64,000 nucleotides of DNA. Origin: Tupaia tana. Its lineage: Eukaryota > Chordata > Mammalia > Scandentia > Tupaiidae. Under the pieces are notes generated by a model that saw only the letters and a list, made by a program, of their open reading frames with translations, had not been told where the DNA came from and did not search any database. Below, piece by piece: positions 13,232-26,474 of this stretch. Location of the stretch: the NCBI GenBank assembly GCA_026018925.1, contig JAKSZU010000002.1, positions 87,944,475 to 88,008,474 on the forward strand, read 5' to 3'. Positions within the stretch are counted from its first letter, which is position 1. The number at the start of each line of letters is the position of its first letter. Made by a program: the position numbers and the translations under genes.

Positions 13232-16221
13232 ATATATGTGTGTGTATATATATATATATTTTTTGGTATCAGATGGTGGCTGAAAAAAGTAGGGTAAAAA
13301 AATGAATGTCTTTGAAAGCTGAATTAAGATAAACAAAGAGTGCTTACTGATATGGCTATTTATCTTTCAAAAATGAAAACTACAGTTTTTTACTGAAACT
13401 TTATTCAGATTATTTTAATTTTCATTTTCTTAAATAATAAATTCATTTGTGAAGTGAGACTTTCAAGGTTATACATTTTAATTTCATTTTCATGATGTGC
13501 ATGTATGAGAGAGAAAGAAATAGAGGGTAAAGCACTCCTGATAGGGTCTTGATAACAACACTATTTCCCTCCCCAGCCAATCAGAATCCTGGACACAAGG
13601 GCATGTATGCATGTGCCTGGTGCCTTTTAGGTTGACCCAGGTATCCAGAACCATGGTCAGCCATGCGGCTTTCAGTACTGCAGTTCAGTGTGCCACTGAC
13701 TGTGCCATCAGCCTGGGCCACACTTTTAAAAATACTAAAATAAGAAAACCTCAAAGTAAAATAGATATAAAATCATGAAATGTATTGTAGTTATAGGAAT
13801 TGCATTATAAAGTGTCATCAAATTTTTCTTAACATAATTCTATCTTATAGATACGGAAAAATAAATCTAATAGGGAAATAAACCTATCAGTAATTCTAAA
13901 TTTTTTTTTTTTTTGAGAGGTTTTTTTGCTATAGGGCGCGTGCGCTCGCCAGACAGACAGAGAGAGACAGAGAGACAGAAAGCGAGAAATCACCCCCCAG
14001 AGGGGATGGTCACGCCGCAATCCCTTCTCCTCCAATCTCCTCTAGGGATCTTGGGCATGCACGCACACGCGCCCGGCATGAGTTTTAAGCCACCAGGTCC
14101 GGGACATGAACCGCGGTTGACTACGTGGGAGTCCAGCGACATAGCCATTACGCTAACTGCTGGTTCCCAGTAATTCTAAATCTTAACTGTTACGGTAAAT
14201 ATTAAAAATGAGTTCTCAGATGTAATCTGATTAGAGACAGAATACCAGTCTGAGTTACTGATGAAGATGAAAATGTTGATTGTACCGTTGAGAAAACAAG
14301 TGCTTTAGCTCCTGGATCTCTAAGTTGTATTTTCATCAGAGTTCTGACCACAGCTTCCACTTTTGTTGAATGGCTGCCCTTTGAATACAAAAAAGAAAGC
14401 ACATCATCACATCTAGTTAAAAAGGAAAAGAAAGTGCAATATATTAGGTCATCGGGAAAAGTCATGGCCTATTTTTCTTTTTTTTTTTTTTGGAGAGGTT
14501 TTTGCTATAGGGTACGTGCGCTCCCCAGCAGCCAGAGAGAGACAGAGAGACAGAAAGCGAGAAATCACCCCCCAGGGGGGATGGCCACGTGGCAATCCCT
14601 TCTCCTCCATTCTCCTCTCAGGATCTTGGGCACGCATGCACATGTGTCCGGCGTGAGTTTTAAGCCACCGAGTCCGGGACTCGAACTGCGGTCAATGACA
14701 TGGGAGGCCAGCGACATAGCCATTACGCTAACTGCTGGTCCCATGACCTATTTTTCTATGCAAAAATGTGTCATAACTTTTCCAATGACCCAATAGAAGA
14801 GTTTTATTATCAAAACCCTATGAACATCAGAAATGATCACATATGTTCCTTCCTTTTTATTTAGTGCTTGTTGGAAATTTCCTTTAGCCTCAAATTGCAG
14901 AAGTCATGGAATTTATATTAAAAAAGAACAGAATATAAAAGCATCCCAGAAAGTTCATATAGTGCCATGACTCCAGATTTATTTAAATAGATAGGTTTCA
15001 TAGTTTTAAATTTTCATTATATTGTGTTAACAGAATTTATATTAAAGAAACACTACTCTCTTATCTCACTTCAGACACAATAGGATTAGAAATGTTAAGA
15101 ATACAACAAATCAAAAACTCTAATATATCTATAGTCAAGAATCCAACAAAGGAAGAATACTTTTTCGCAAGTGCATTACCTAGGACTGAGACAGTACCAG
15201 CGATGTCCATTTGGACTGAGGGATAGTCATACAAGGCTGAACTTAAAACTGTGCTCCTTGCATCTTCCAAAGTCATTGTCACCAGAAGAGTTAAAATGAT
15301 TAAAAAATTAAAATGGAGAAATAAGATAATGAGGGAAACACAAATGTTTCTGTGTTCCTCACTGAGAAAAATGCCTTAGTTTGATCCAACCATTTAATAA
15401 TGTATACATACATCAAAACATCATGATGCACAGAATAAATGCATATAATTTTTCATTTCAGTTTTAAAGAAAACAATGACATGAGACACTGGACATAAAA
15501 AATGATCCCTTATTTCCAAATACATACAGTATAATATATGTTATGGAATATGAAAGAAACAAAAATGATAGTTTATATTGCTGGTTTTGCCTAAAAATAA
15601 TTTAGATGAATGCTTTATTATACTATTTTAATGAGCATTTATCTACATTCTACTGCTTTTAAATATTTCTATCTCAGATGTAACTTTATAGTGTTCATAG
15701 TGGTACAGCAAAATTCTTATATAAACATTAACTTGTAAATTTAGGATGCAATTGTGTGTAATACATTACATAAGAATATTTAGAGCAATATATTTAAATA
15801 ACTATTCGCCAAGTTACTTTATGCATACTTTAAACTTAGAATCTTCTAGGTTTTTTTTCTCTACACATGTTTATTTTAATTAGGTTAAAATGTAGGAATC
15901 ATTCTAAGTTAACTTTGAATCAACTGAACAAAAATCTCAAAAGAAAAGAACAGGATTCTGCAAATAGCTCAATTCTAAATAGTACTTATAGACTTCTCTT
16001 AAAGTTTGGATATGGAGATATAGTGTTTTTTTCTCCTCAAATTCTGTATCTACATCTCTGTATCAGCAGATTCACTTAAAAAAAAAAAACAAAAACAAAA
16101 AAAAACAAACAAACAAAAAAAAACATGTTTGGGACCAGCAGATGGGGTAAGGGTTATGTCACTGGACTCCCACATAGTCAACATGGTTTGAGTCCTAGAC
16201 CTGGCGGCTTAAAACTCAACC

Positions 16222-16257
<36 letters not shown>

Positions 16258-19200
16258 ATGCCCCAAGTCCCATGAGGAGAAGGGAGAAGGGACTGCAGTG
16301 TGGTCATCCCCCTAGGGGGTGATTTCTTGCTGTCTCTCTGTCTCTGTCTCTCTGGCGAGCACATGTGCCCTGTAGCAAAAAGTTTCTCTGAAAAGGAAAA
16401 AAAAAGCAGATTCCTGGGCCACATCCCAGATCTAATGATTTAAAATTTAGAGGTCCAGTCTAAAAAAAAATCTTTAAGAGGTGGGGCAGTTGACTGTCAG
16501 ACATCTGAAAGTTTAAGAAGATGAAGAAACTGTCCATGCATGTATTGTGGGTGTGGTGGTACTGTGCTGCTTTTACTAGGGCTATATCCATGTAGTGTAT
16601 TTTCTATAGGACAGAAAGAAATTTCTTATAACATAAGAATCTTGTCGATTATAGGTCGGGGTTTCCACTGGCAAACATGCTCTGTGTGAGACCTAGTCAA
16701 ACGCAGGACACAGGGAACATGCCACGTGGGGCACATGTTCTGCCAGAGGCCTACTTCACCATCCAAAATGCCTGGCAGTTGTCAGAACTTGCAAGGGGAA
16801 TTTTGTTTACTTCATGAAATGCCCAGTAGGTTCCAGAGGTTATTTAGGAATATTGTCACACTGTTGTTAGGGAAGATACGGTCTTTAACTTCAGCACATC
16901 CACCAGTGGGGACATCTGTGGTCCCAACATTCATTTTACTTCCACAGTCCATCAGAGAATTTCTTACACTGTGCAATCTTTTCTAAAAAATCTCCAGGAA
17001 AAAATGTTTAATACCATTTAACACTATTTTCATGTTCTCCAAGTAGTTTTTAATCTGTGAATCATTTATATAAACACTATGTCTGATATATTATTTTCTG
17101 TGTCTGAGAGTTTTGACATGCTTATGGTGAAACAAACCTTTTGGATAATACAAAAACTTCAGTGAAATAAAAGACTCTCAGTATTGTCTATTAAAGATCA
17201 GGGATTTAATAATCAGCAATAGTATAAAAGAAAAATATACAAAGATTTAAAAACATTTTGAAATAATCATTCTAACATTTGAAAAATGATGCAGTAATTA
17301 TTTACATGTGATCTATTTTTCTATGATCACTTTCTCAAATTCAAGATAGGATCATTTAATGGGGAAATTTCAATGAGTCACAAGAATAATAATAATGAGC
17401 GGACGCTTCAAGAAGAAAGTGCTGAATAGTAGGGAAGGTATGTGACAGAAGTCAGAAGAGATGACAGGAAGCAGAAGGCACAGTGGCAGACAAAGTGACA
17501 GAAAAGGCAGTGACAAGCAAAGTACAAGTGTTAAACAATATGAGAACACGCAGGAGCGATAAAACTTGTTTGCAGAATAGGTACAATGTTAGCTCATAAA
17601 TAAAAAGGAAGTTAAAGTATAAATACATCTATGACAAAATAAAAATGATTAACTTTTAGTAAATTCTACAGTTTCGTAATAATATTTTTATGAGATGCTT
17701 CAATGAATTCACGTGTTTGCCAAGACCCATGAAAGACAGGAGCACGTGAGAGCACAACAAGCAGTATTTTTACACTGACAGCCCTGCCCCAACGGGACAG
17801 CAAATGGAACGGCCCTGATCTCTATCTGGGTGTCTAGGAAAGCTGCCATAAAACGAACAGGTGTTTGGGTTTGATGTACTCAATGATTCAGTTTCACAGA
17901 GGCTGTGCTGTTTACTGGTAGCTAGAGCAATTACTTCCTCAACCTCTGCACGAAGCCTGACGCAGCAGTTCTCTCGTATGCTGGTTCCTTACACTGGGAT
18001 GCATGCTTTCATCTAAGGGTGAGCTGAATGTTCTTGGCCATGATTGCCATCTGCGGCCCTTAGGATGCCTGCTGCCAGAGGAAGAGAAAGGAGAAAGGGC
18101 TAAGAAAGACTATCTTTATGGGAAGGAAAGGAGAGAGACACTACAAGAGTGGGGGAAAAGGGGGAGAGAAGGACTGGAAAGGAAAGCAGTTCTTTGTGTG
18201 GTGAGTAGGAGAAAGAGTAACCATCAAATGCCTTGGGGCTGGTCAGAGGATTACACCATAGGTCACCCACCTCTTCACTCATCAACTCTTTCTTATTTGC
18301 TTTAAAAATACACATTTATCCCGGGGATTCACAGATAGGGTACAGGACTTAATGATCCTCAGGTCATGATCTCACCTCCACTTACCCTTGCCCTCTGTTA
18401 CTCCCAGACCGCTCTGCAGTTCCCTCCTGCTTATTAACCCTCTCATTTTCCTCTGCCACTCCTGAACCCTTCATTGATGCTCCATAGGACTTGTGTTTTA
18501 CAATCAACAAACTCACATCGTTTACCTCATGTAGGAATACTACTCTTCAGTTCTTTGCTTAGTTAGAACCTAGCTGTCCTTTAAGCATATTGCTTTCTCA
18601 GTAGCCCCTTTGAGCGGAGGATGTTTCTTCTCTATATCCTTGCACTTGAGCACTGGTATTGTCTTTGGTCCTCAAATTTAGATGTCAGAGCATTCTTTTT
18701 CACTTCCGTAAAAATTTCCATTCCTGGGCCAGCAGATGGTGGGGTGGTTAAGGTGCTGGACTTCCACATGGCCATCAGTTGTTTAATCCTAGACCAGGCA
18801 GCTTGCTTTTTCCACTTTCCCTTTCTCTCTCTGACTGACTGTCTCTGTAAAGTGAGAGCATGTTCCCTATAGCCAATTAAAATAAAATAAAATAAATAAT
18901 TCTTTTAAAAAAATTCCATTCCTTTGAGACTCAGAAAACCCAGTAAGCACCTCTCTTTACTCTTTGCTGTGATTTACTGACTATGACTCTTCATTCACCA
19001 AAGAACTTTGGTGCCTTAGAATGATTAACTCTGAACCTCAACTCTAGATAATACATACTACCTGCCTGGACAAGCATCTACCCTTCAGGTCTCATCTCTT
19101 CATCTTCTGGCATCTTTCTTTTCTCCTCTACCTCACCTGGGCATCTACTTCTACAGTCACAGCTGAAGTATTTAACACTTGTCCTCTCTAAAAGGACTAA

Positions 19201-20783
19201 GATCTCCCTTTCTCAGATGAGGATGCTTAACCTTATACTTGGTCTGCTAAGGAGCCCAACCTAAGATATTATTAGACTGCAATGAGATTGCTACTTTCTC
19301 TATAAATCCACACCAACACTCTCCCTGCCTTTTCAAAAAGCTTGTATAACAGATTATCACTTTTCTCTCTTCTATCTTTGATCTATCCTTTTATTAATGG
19401 AGGTTAAACTTGCTCAAGAATCTTTTCATCTTAAATAAACAACAAACAAAACAAAACAAATAAAACCCCAAAGTCATTCTGTTGTTCATATTTTCTGGCC
19501 ATAAATCTGATTTTTCTTCTTCATAGCTAAATTCATGAAATAATTGGGCATTTTCTCTTTCTACTTATTTACTTTCTGTTTATTCCTCAATCTCTCCCAA
19601 TATTCCTTTTGCCCTTATGTTTCTATAAAAGAATTCATTTTGAAGTCATCAAAAATATCCATTAGCCAGGGTTGGGGGAACTGAACCCTATGCATTGGAA
19701 ATCAATGAATGACTTTCCTTCCCCCTTTTAAAAAGACTGCCATAGGCATATGTGCTCACTGGAAAGAGAGAGAGGAGAGAAATTACCCCCTGGGGGGTGG
19801 GTGGAGTGATGGCCGCCACACTGCAATCCCTTCTCCTTTCTCCTTTTGGGCGTATACACACTTGCCTGACATGTTTTTCAAGTCACCAGATCTGGGACTT
19901 GAATGGCATAATAGGCCATGTGGGATGCCATCTGCTGGCCCATCAGTGAATAACTTTTGACTCCCCAGAAGCCTAATTACTAATAGACTACTACTGACCA
20001 GACACCTTACTGATATAACAGTTGATTATCATGTACACTAAAATAAGCTGGAGAAAAGGAAAAGTTATTATGGAAATCTTAAGAAAAACACTCTTTGATT
20101 AAAAAAAAAAAAAAACTATTTCAAATATTGACGAAAGTCTGTATCTAAGTGGACCGGTACAGTTCCTTACAGAGGCAGTTATCCAGTGGCCTGTTTCTAT
20201 GGGATTTGCTCTAGCTGCTCCTATTCAGGATCCTTTCTTTTTTCTTTTTTTTCAGGCTCCTTTCTGAGCTTCTCCCCGCTTATGCCACATAAGTTATGAA
20301 CTGTAGGACTTGATCTGAAGCTATCCTCTCTTTCTCTCTCTCTCTCTCTTTCCCCTTACGTAATCCCATTCATTCTCATGGGTTCAAGATTTACACCAGT
20401 GACTGTGAGTTTTTTAATCTCTAGCTTCACATGTTAACACTTGTTTAGATAGTTTTACTTAGATGTCTCAGACCTTTCAAATATGTACCCCTTTTCCAAG
20501 TACCTTTTATCTGTACTATACAATCATCCACTTTATTTTTCACATCAGAAACCAAGCGGGATATCTATAAAATTTCCTTCACCAGTGCCTCAAAGATTCT
20601 ATCTTATCAATTATATTCTAAGCATCTCTTGAATATACCCATTTCTGCCCTCCACTGCCAGCAACCTGATCAAAGCCACCATTACTATGGCTGTAGCCTC
20701 CTAAACTGTTATCTCCAACTATTTATCTAAAGAATTATTTGATTTTATTTATTATGATTAATATTTTAAAATTTGCTATAGGG

Positions 20784-20863
<80 letters not shown>

Positions 20864-21510
20864 AAGAGAGAAAGAGGGAAAATGAGAAAGTCAGTCACCA
20901 GGTCTGAGACTCAAATCATGGTTGGCTATGTGGGAATCCAGTATCTTAACCATATATTTATTTATTTATTTAATTTTTTTGAGAGAGATTTTTGCTATAG
21001 AGGGTGTGCACTCGCTAGAGAGACAGAGACAGCAGCAGACAGACAGTGAGAAATTACCCCCAGAGGGGATGGCCATACTGCAATCTCTCCTCCTCCATTC
21101 TCCTCTAGGTATTTTGGACACACATGCATATGTGTCTAGTGTGAGCTTTAAGCTGTCGGGTCCACATGGGAGTCCAGTGATGTAACCATTATGCCATCTG
21201 CTCATGCCTATATATATTTTAAAGAATTAGGTATTTTTTAATTTGACCAGAGGGAGATGCAGAGAGAGGGAAAGTGAGAAAGCAAGCCACCAGTTTCAGG
21301 ACTCAAACCACAGTCAGCATGTGGGAGTCCAGTGCCTCAACCACCATACAACCTGCTGGCCCTTCCACATATTTTTTACCTTGATTCTTCTTCATTCTGC
21401 TAATCTATTATCTATACTGCAGCAAGATACATCTTATTTATTTTAATAATTATTTAACTTTACTTATTTTTATTTAAAAATCTATCCTAGGACATATGTG
21501 TTCACCAGAC

Positions 21511-21541
<31 letters not shown>

Positions 21542-24500
21542 GTGGGAAATCAAGCTACCAGGTTCAGGTGCTGAACTGTGGTCAGTCATGTAGCAGGTCC
21601 AGTGCCTCAACCACTATACCACCTGCTGGCCCAAGACATATCTTTTAAAATCCATTGTATTCATGTACTGAGAAACCACATTGTATAGTCACAAATATGT
21701 ACAATTATTGTAAGTCAATATTAAAAAAAATAAAAACCTCAAATCTGACCGTGAGACCTCCATGCTTATATTCAATGGCTTTCTACATATATGAAATGAA
21801 ATGATCATCTTTGGACGGCCCTTCGACAACTGGCCCCTCTCAAGTCTGTGGACTCCTTTGATTCTAGTTACCTTCTTTCTTCCTACCCTGCAGTTACGCT
21901 CAGTTCCATTTGAATCTTTCTTATCCCAGGGCTTTCCATGAACTTTTCTCCTTTCCGTCTTCTTTCTTTTTTTCATCTGGGAGGATCCTCTCCATAAGAT
22001 CCATCCTATTTTCCCTCCAGATTGGCTAATCCATTAATCTTTAATACCTGTTTTACTGTCATTCTCTCAGAGAAGTGAGGCTTGGCTTTCTTTTGTAGTG
22101 CTTATCACAACTATAATACATTATTTATTTATTAATGTTGGTGCTTCCTGTCTCAACTCAAACCTGTCCCCCACAACTGCCAAATTGTAAAATCCATGAG
22201 GGCAGCAGTCTTGTCTGTTTTATTCTGAGTCTATGCAGCATCTACAAGGCCCAGCACACAACTGTTAGAGGATGAAGTGAACATATAGTGGTCCCAAACT
22301 GAGTAAGAACTTTGAGCCTGAAAAAAGCAAGCAAGCAAATCCATGGAGCAATTAATGGGAGCTTACTAGGGATAACTCTCGGTAGGGAGGGTCAGGCAGA
22401 CAATGGCCTAGAAGGATTTACAGCCCGTACATGGTGTATGTCCAACATGCATGTGTGGAGTGATAGGTTGAAAGACTAAATGGAAGTTCATTCCAAATTT
22501 AGCATTCTGTTTATCCCAATAGTCCAGGGAGCAATGCGACTGAAATGAGCTTTTACTCAAATAACCGTGATAAAACAGCAATTAAAAATTCTTGCATAGT
22601 AGTTAAGATAGCTGGATCCCACAGAGCTGACTGTGTGTGGCTTGAATCCCAGACCTGGTGTTTTTTTTTTTTTTTTTTTTTTTTTGGAGAGGTTTTTCGC
22701 TATAGGGCGCGTGCGCTCGCCAGACAGAGAGAGACATAGAGACAGAAAGCGAGAAATCACCCCCCAGGGGGGATGGTCACGCCGCAATCCCTTCTCCTCC
22801 ATTCTCCTCTCGGGATCTTGGGCACGCACGCACACGCGCCCGGCGTGAGTTGTAAGCCACCGGGTCCGAGACGCGAACCGCGGTCGACTACGTGGGAGTC
22901 CAGCGACATAGCCATTACGCTAACTGCTGGTTCCCCAGACCTGGTGTTTTGAAACACCTGCTAGGTACATGTGCATGTATGCTTAAAAACTGAAATATAG
23001 GGAGAAATGGAGGAGCAATTGTGGCATGACTATCCCCCATGGGAGGCACCTTCTCATTTCTCTCTCTCTCCAGTGAGCACACACACTCTCTGGCAAATTA
23101 AAAAAAAAAAAATTAATTTGATTCAAGTTTCCTTAGAAGAGGGCACCTTAACAACTGCCCACATTCCCGTCTACATTTATATGCTGATTTGTCCTGTGTC
23201 CAAGTTTGTTTGGAAAAAATGAAATAAAGAACAAAAATGTAGTGAACGATTTTCATGAAGTACGTACCTCTCTAGGCAGAAAGCCCAACTATGAATCCTA
23301 TTTGGATTTTAAAGTTTAGTAATTTTCTTAAAATTTTGAATGAAATACTAAAATTAAAAATTAGGAAAATAAGGGCAAATTTTGGCTATACTCTGAAATA
23401 CCAGAGCATGGTATTTAAGAGATCAGTACCTCTTCCTATGACAGTCTTGACTAACTGCCATAATCAATTTGTTAGATCCTTCAACTTGGCTGTGCACATC
23501 CTTTATTTTTGATATCCATGGTTGAGTAAAGAATGAGGAAAAGCTTTCTTTAACTAAAGTATCTAGTTTATCTCATAGCTCTACTTGTAGTGGACAGACA
23601 CACTACAGAGGATGGTAGGGGACTGAAATGTCACTTTTTTGCCACAGTGGGCATGCCTACTGCTAATCATGTTTGAGCAAGCATCTTGTGTTCTTCCTAC
23701 AATGAAAAAGCAGGTGGTAAAGCTGAGGTTGGCAGGTGACACATAAATGGACAACTGTGGTTTCCACATATTCACTATGCTAAATGTGTTCTGATTTTAA
23801 TGCTCTCATTTTCCAGATACTGATTCCCATCATACGACTCTAATTATGTTACCATGTTCTTGACCTACGTTACCTTCACAGGGATGTCCTCTTCCTGGCT
23901 TGATTTCTCTGAGGTGAAGACATATGAGATTTCTTTGTGAGATGTGGTTTGGCGGCAGATGGCACACTTAATGGAGCTTCTATGAGACCCCACGCTGTAT
24001 TGTTCGATAATAATAGCAATACATTCATTGCAGAAACAGTGCCCACAGGTCAGTACTGCCCACTAAAAAGAAAACATAGCACAAGCCTCGGTGAGATGCT
24101 ATCAGTGATGCCTTCTAACCTATAAACATATTAAAAAGAAGAGAAGGAAACTTGGTATTTTACTTTCTTAATATTTCATGACTCTAATCTTCTTTAAGTC
24201 ATAAAAATCAAATTATGCTTTTAATTATTTTTAATTCAGAGCAGTCTTTCATAGTATTTTATTCTGGTCATCCCAATAGTGGGCACAACAGTCAGTCAGT
24301 CCTTGTTACTGTGTAGGAAGGTGGTATTCTCATTTCAGCATTTAGAGAAAATGCAAATCAGCAAACAGAGGGATTGAGAACAATAATAATTTGAGGACAA
24401 TATAGTCAATATCTTCTACTTAGTTATTTCAACAGATGTGTACTTTTAAATTGCTAAAACATTACTTAAAAAATGAGATGAGCTAGTATCTCAGATCTAT

Positions 24501-26442
24501 TTTAGAAGTGGCTCTGAAAATGATATTTTTGAGAAAACCTTTGCCCTATTTAAGAAAAAGTAAAATAATCCTTCTTGCATCTCTGGAACATTATCACAGA
24601 CATTCACTTTGCTCGGCAATGGAATGTAAAAGAACAATAGATTTAGTCTAGGGTTCAGTTCTAAAAGTTGACATATTATGCAAGCTAATTAATCTTTCTC
24701 ATCTGGCAAAAACAACAAAGATACAGTGGTGTCATGAGCGACAAAACTTCTAAGTCCTAAGCTGTGTTTTTTTCTAGGATTTGGATATATATAAACTTGT
24801 AGAGAAAGAAAATGTGATTGGGCCCACCCAAGGTGCTTTGCAGAATGAACCAAAAAGTTCCTTGGGAAAAAACTCAAGGGAAGAGAAAACTGAGGTATAG
24901 AAGGTTTGTTTCAAAACAATTTTGAGAAAGAAGGGGCTTTGGATTTAATTGGCTAATACCATTTATACTGTTCTCTACTAGACTTCTGATTCCAAGGACT
25001 TGTGCCAGAATCCTCAGGAGCTGAGTCTGTAACAACACTGAAGAGCTATTCCACAAGCATTTTCACATGACAGAGAGCAGTGCTATTCTGTACCTTATGG
25101 ATTTCTAGTGACGTTGGGGATAAAGTTTAACTCCCCTCTAAAAGAGGGCATTTTTGAGACTCATGGGACCTCAGTATAGACAAAATAAACAGCAATCAGG
25201 TCCACCTACATCTGCAATGGAGAAGAAATCATTGACATTTGAGCATTAGGTGTGAAAGGATGCTGATTAAAGTAGTCCAAAGAGAAGAACAAATGGTTAT
25301 GCCTACAAAGGGCAACCACCGGCACATGCGAGTTATCTCCTACAGGCTCCAATTTAATAGACATAAATTAGAAGAGCATAATTGTGAAGCAAAATGGAAA
25401 GGACATAGAGAACAATAAATAGAGTTTGGAAAGTACAGTTTTGTTATTATTACTGAACATGTTCTAAGTGTAGGAGACCTAGGTTATGCTAAAACTAAAG
25501 TAACATATATAAAAGAATTTTAAAAATTCAAAATGTTTATAACAAAATGTCTGAAAAAATCCAGTTGTGTGAATCTCATTAAAACTAAGAGCAAAAAGAC
25601 AAGAGTTCATGCCATGATCCTTTCATATTTTCATTGCACCATTTTTACCAAGGACTTTTATCAGAGTCACCAATATTTTTACAATATTCTTTTGCTCAGT
25701 TTTCAATGTAATATAAGGTACATACTTTGATATTTCACCTACATAAATCCTGAAAACTAAAAGGCTTTTTTTTCCCAATTGCAGCTGGTCAGAATATGGA
25801 ACGCGTACATTTACCTTTCTACACTTAGTTTCATTAAAAAAAAAAACACGACTAAGAAAACTTACTCCATTTAGTTGTAATAAGCTTACCTTTCAAATTC
25901 TGTAAAGCAATTAATATTCTGATAATGTATATACTGATCATATACAGGAATTTATAATTTCATAAATCATAGTTGAAAAGATAAAAATGTACATCTCTTA
26001 GAGGAGAACTAATGAGATTAACATCTTTTTATAGACATATGAATATTAATATAAAAAAGAAATACACTTAATATGATGGTCTTCTAAAATTAACATCTAT
26101 ATTCCCCTAGGAAAGATATTATTTGTATTTTAAAGCCTAATATTAGGAGATATTAACAATGCTAAGTAAGAGCTATGTTGTTATATCTTTGTAAAAGTTC
26201 CTTAAGTCAATCTATGTGTGCTGTATTACTTGGAGACTATGTATCTTTAATGCAAGGATGAAGTCATTCTAGAAATATTTTTTCACTTGACACTTAAAAA
26301 AACATGTATGTGTATATAGACATGTAGCTGTAAGCATGGCATATATTATAACATATGAAACACACATATGCCTGCAACCCTAAGAATATCACCTAACCTC
26401 TGTCCCTGGAAGTAATATTTTGCTTTAATTCAAGGTTGTCAT

Positions 26443-26474
<32 letters not shown>

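Larger units (their letters stand above)
18330..22290 (+). mobile_element. Long L2-like LINE fossil, broken by SINEs
   Basis: Pieces in consensus order: 18330-18720, 18905-19720, 19950-20745, 21365-21440 and 21640-22290. Matches include CATTCTCATGGGTTCAAG... (ladder of 'ATATGCTGATGAC'-type text decayed), GCTGTAGCCTCCTAAACTG, TATACTGCAGCAAGATACATC, and the terminal AAATTGTAAAATCCATGAGGGCAGCAG. Reading frames are destroyed. Family name from memory. Confidence 0.55.
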
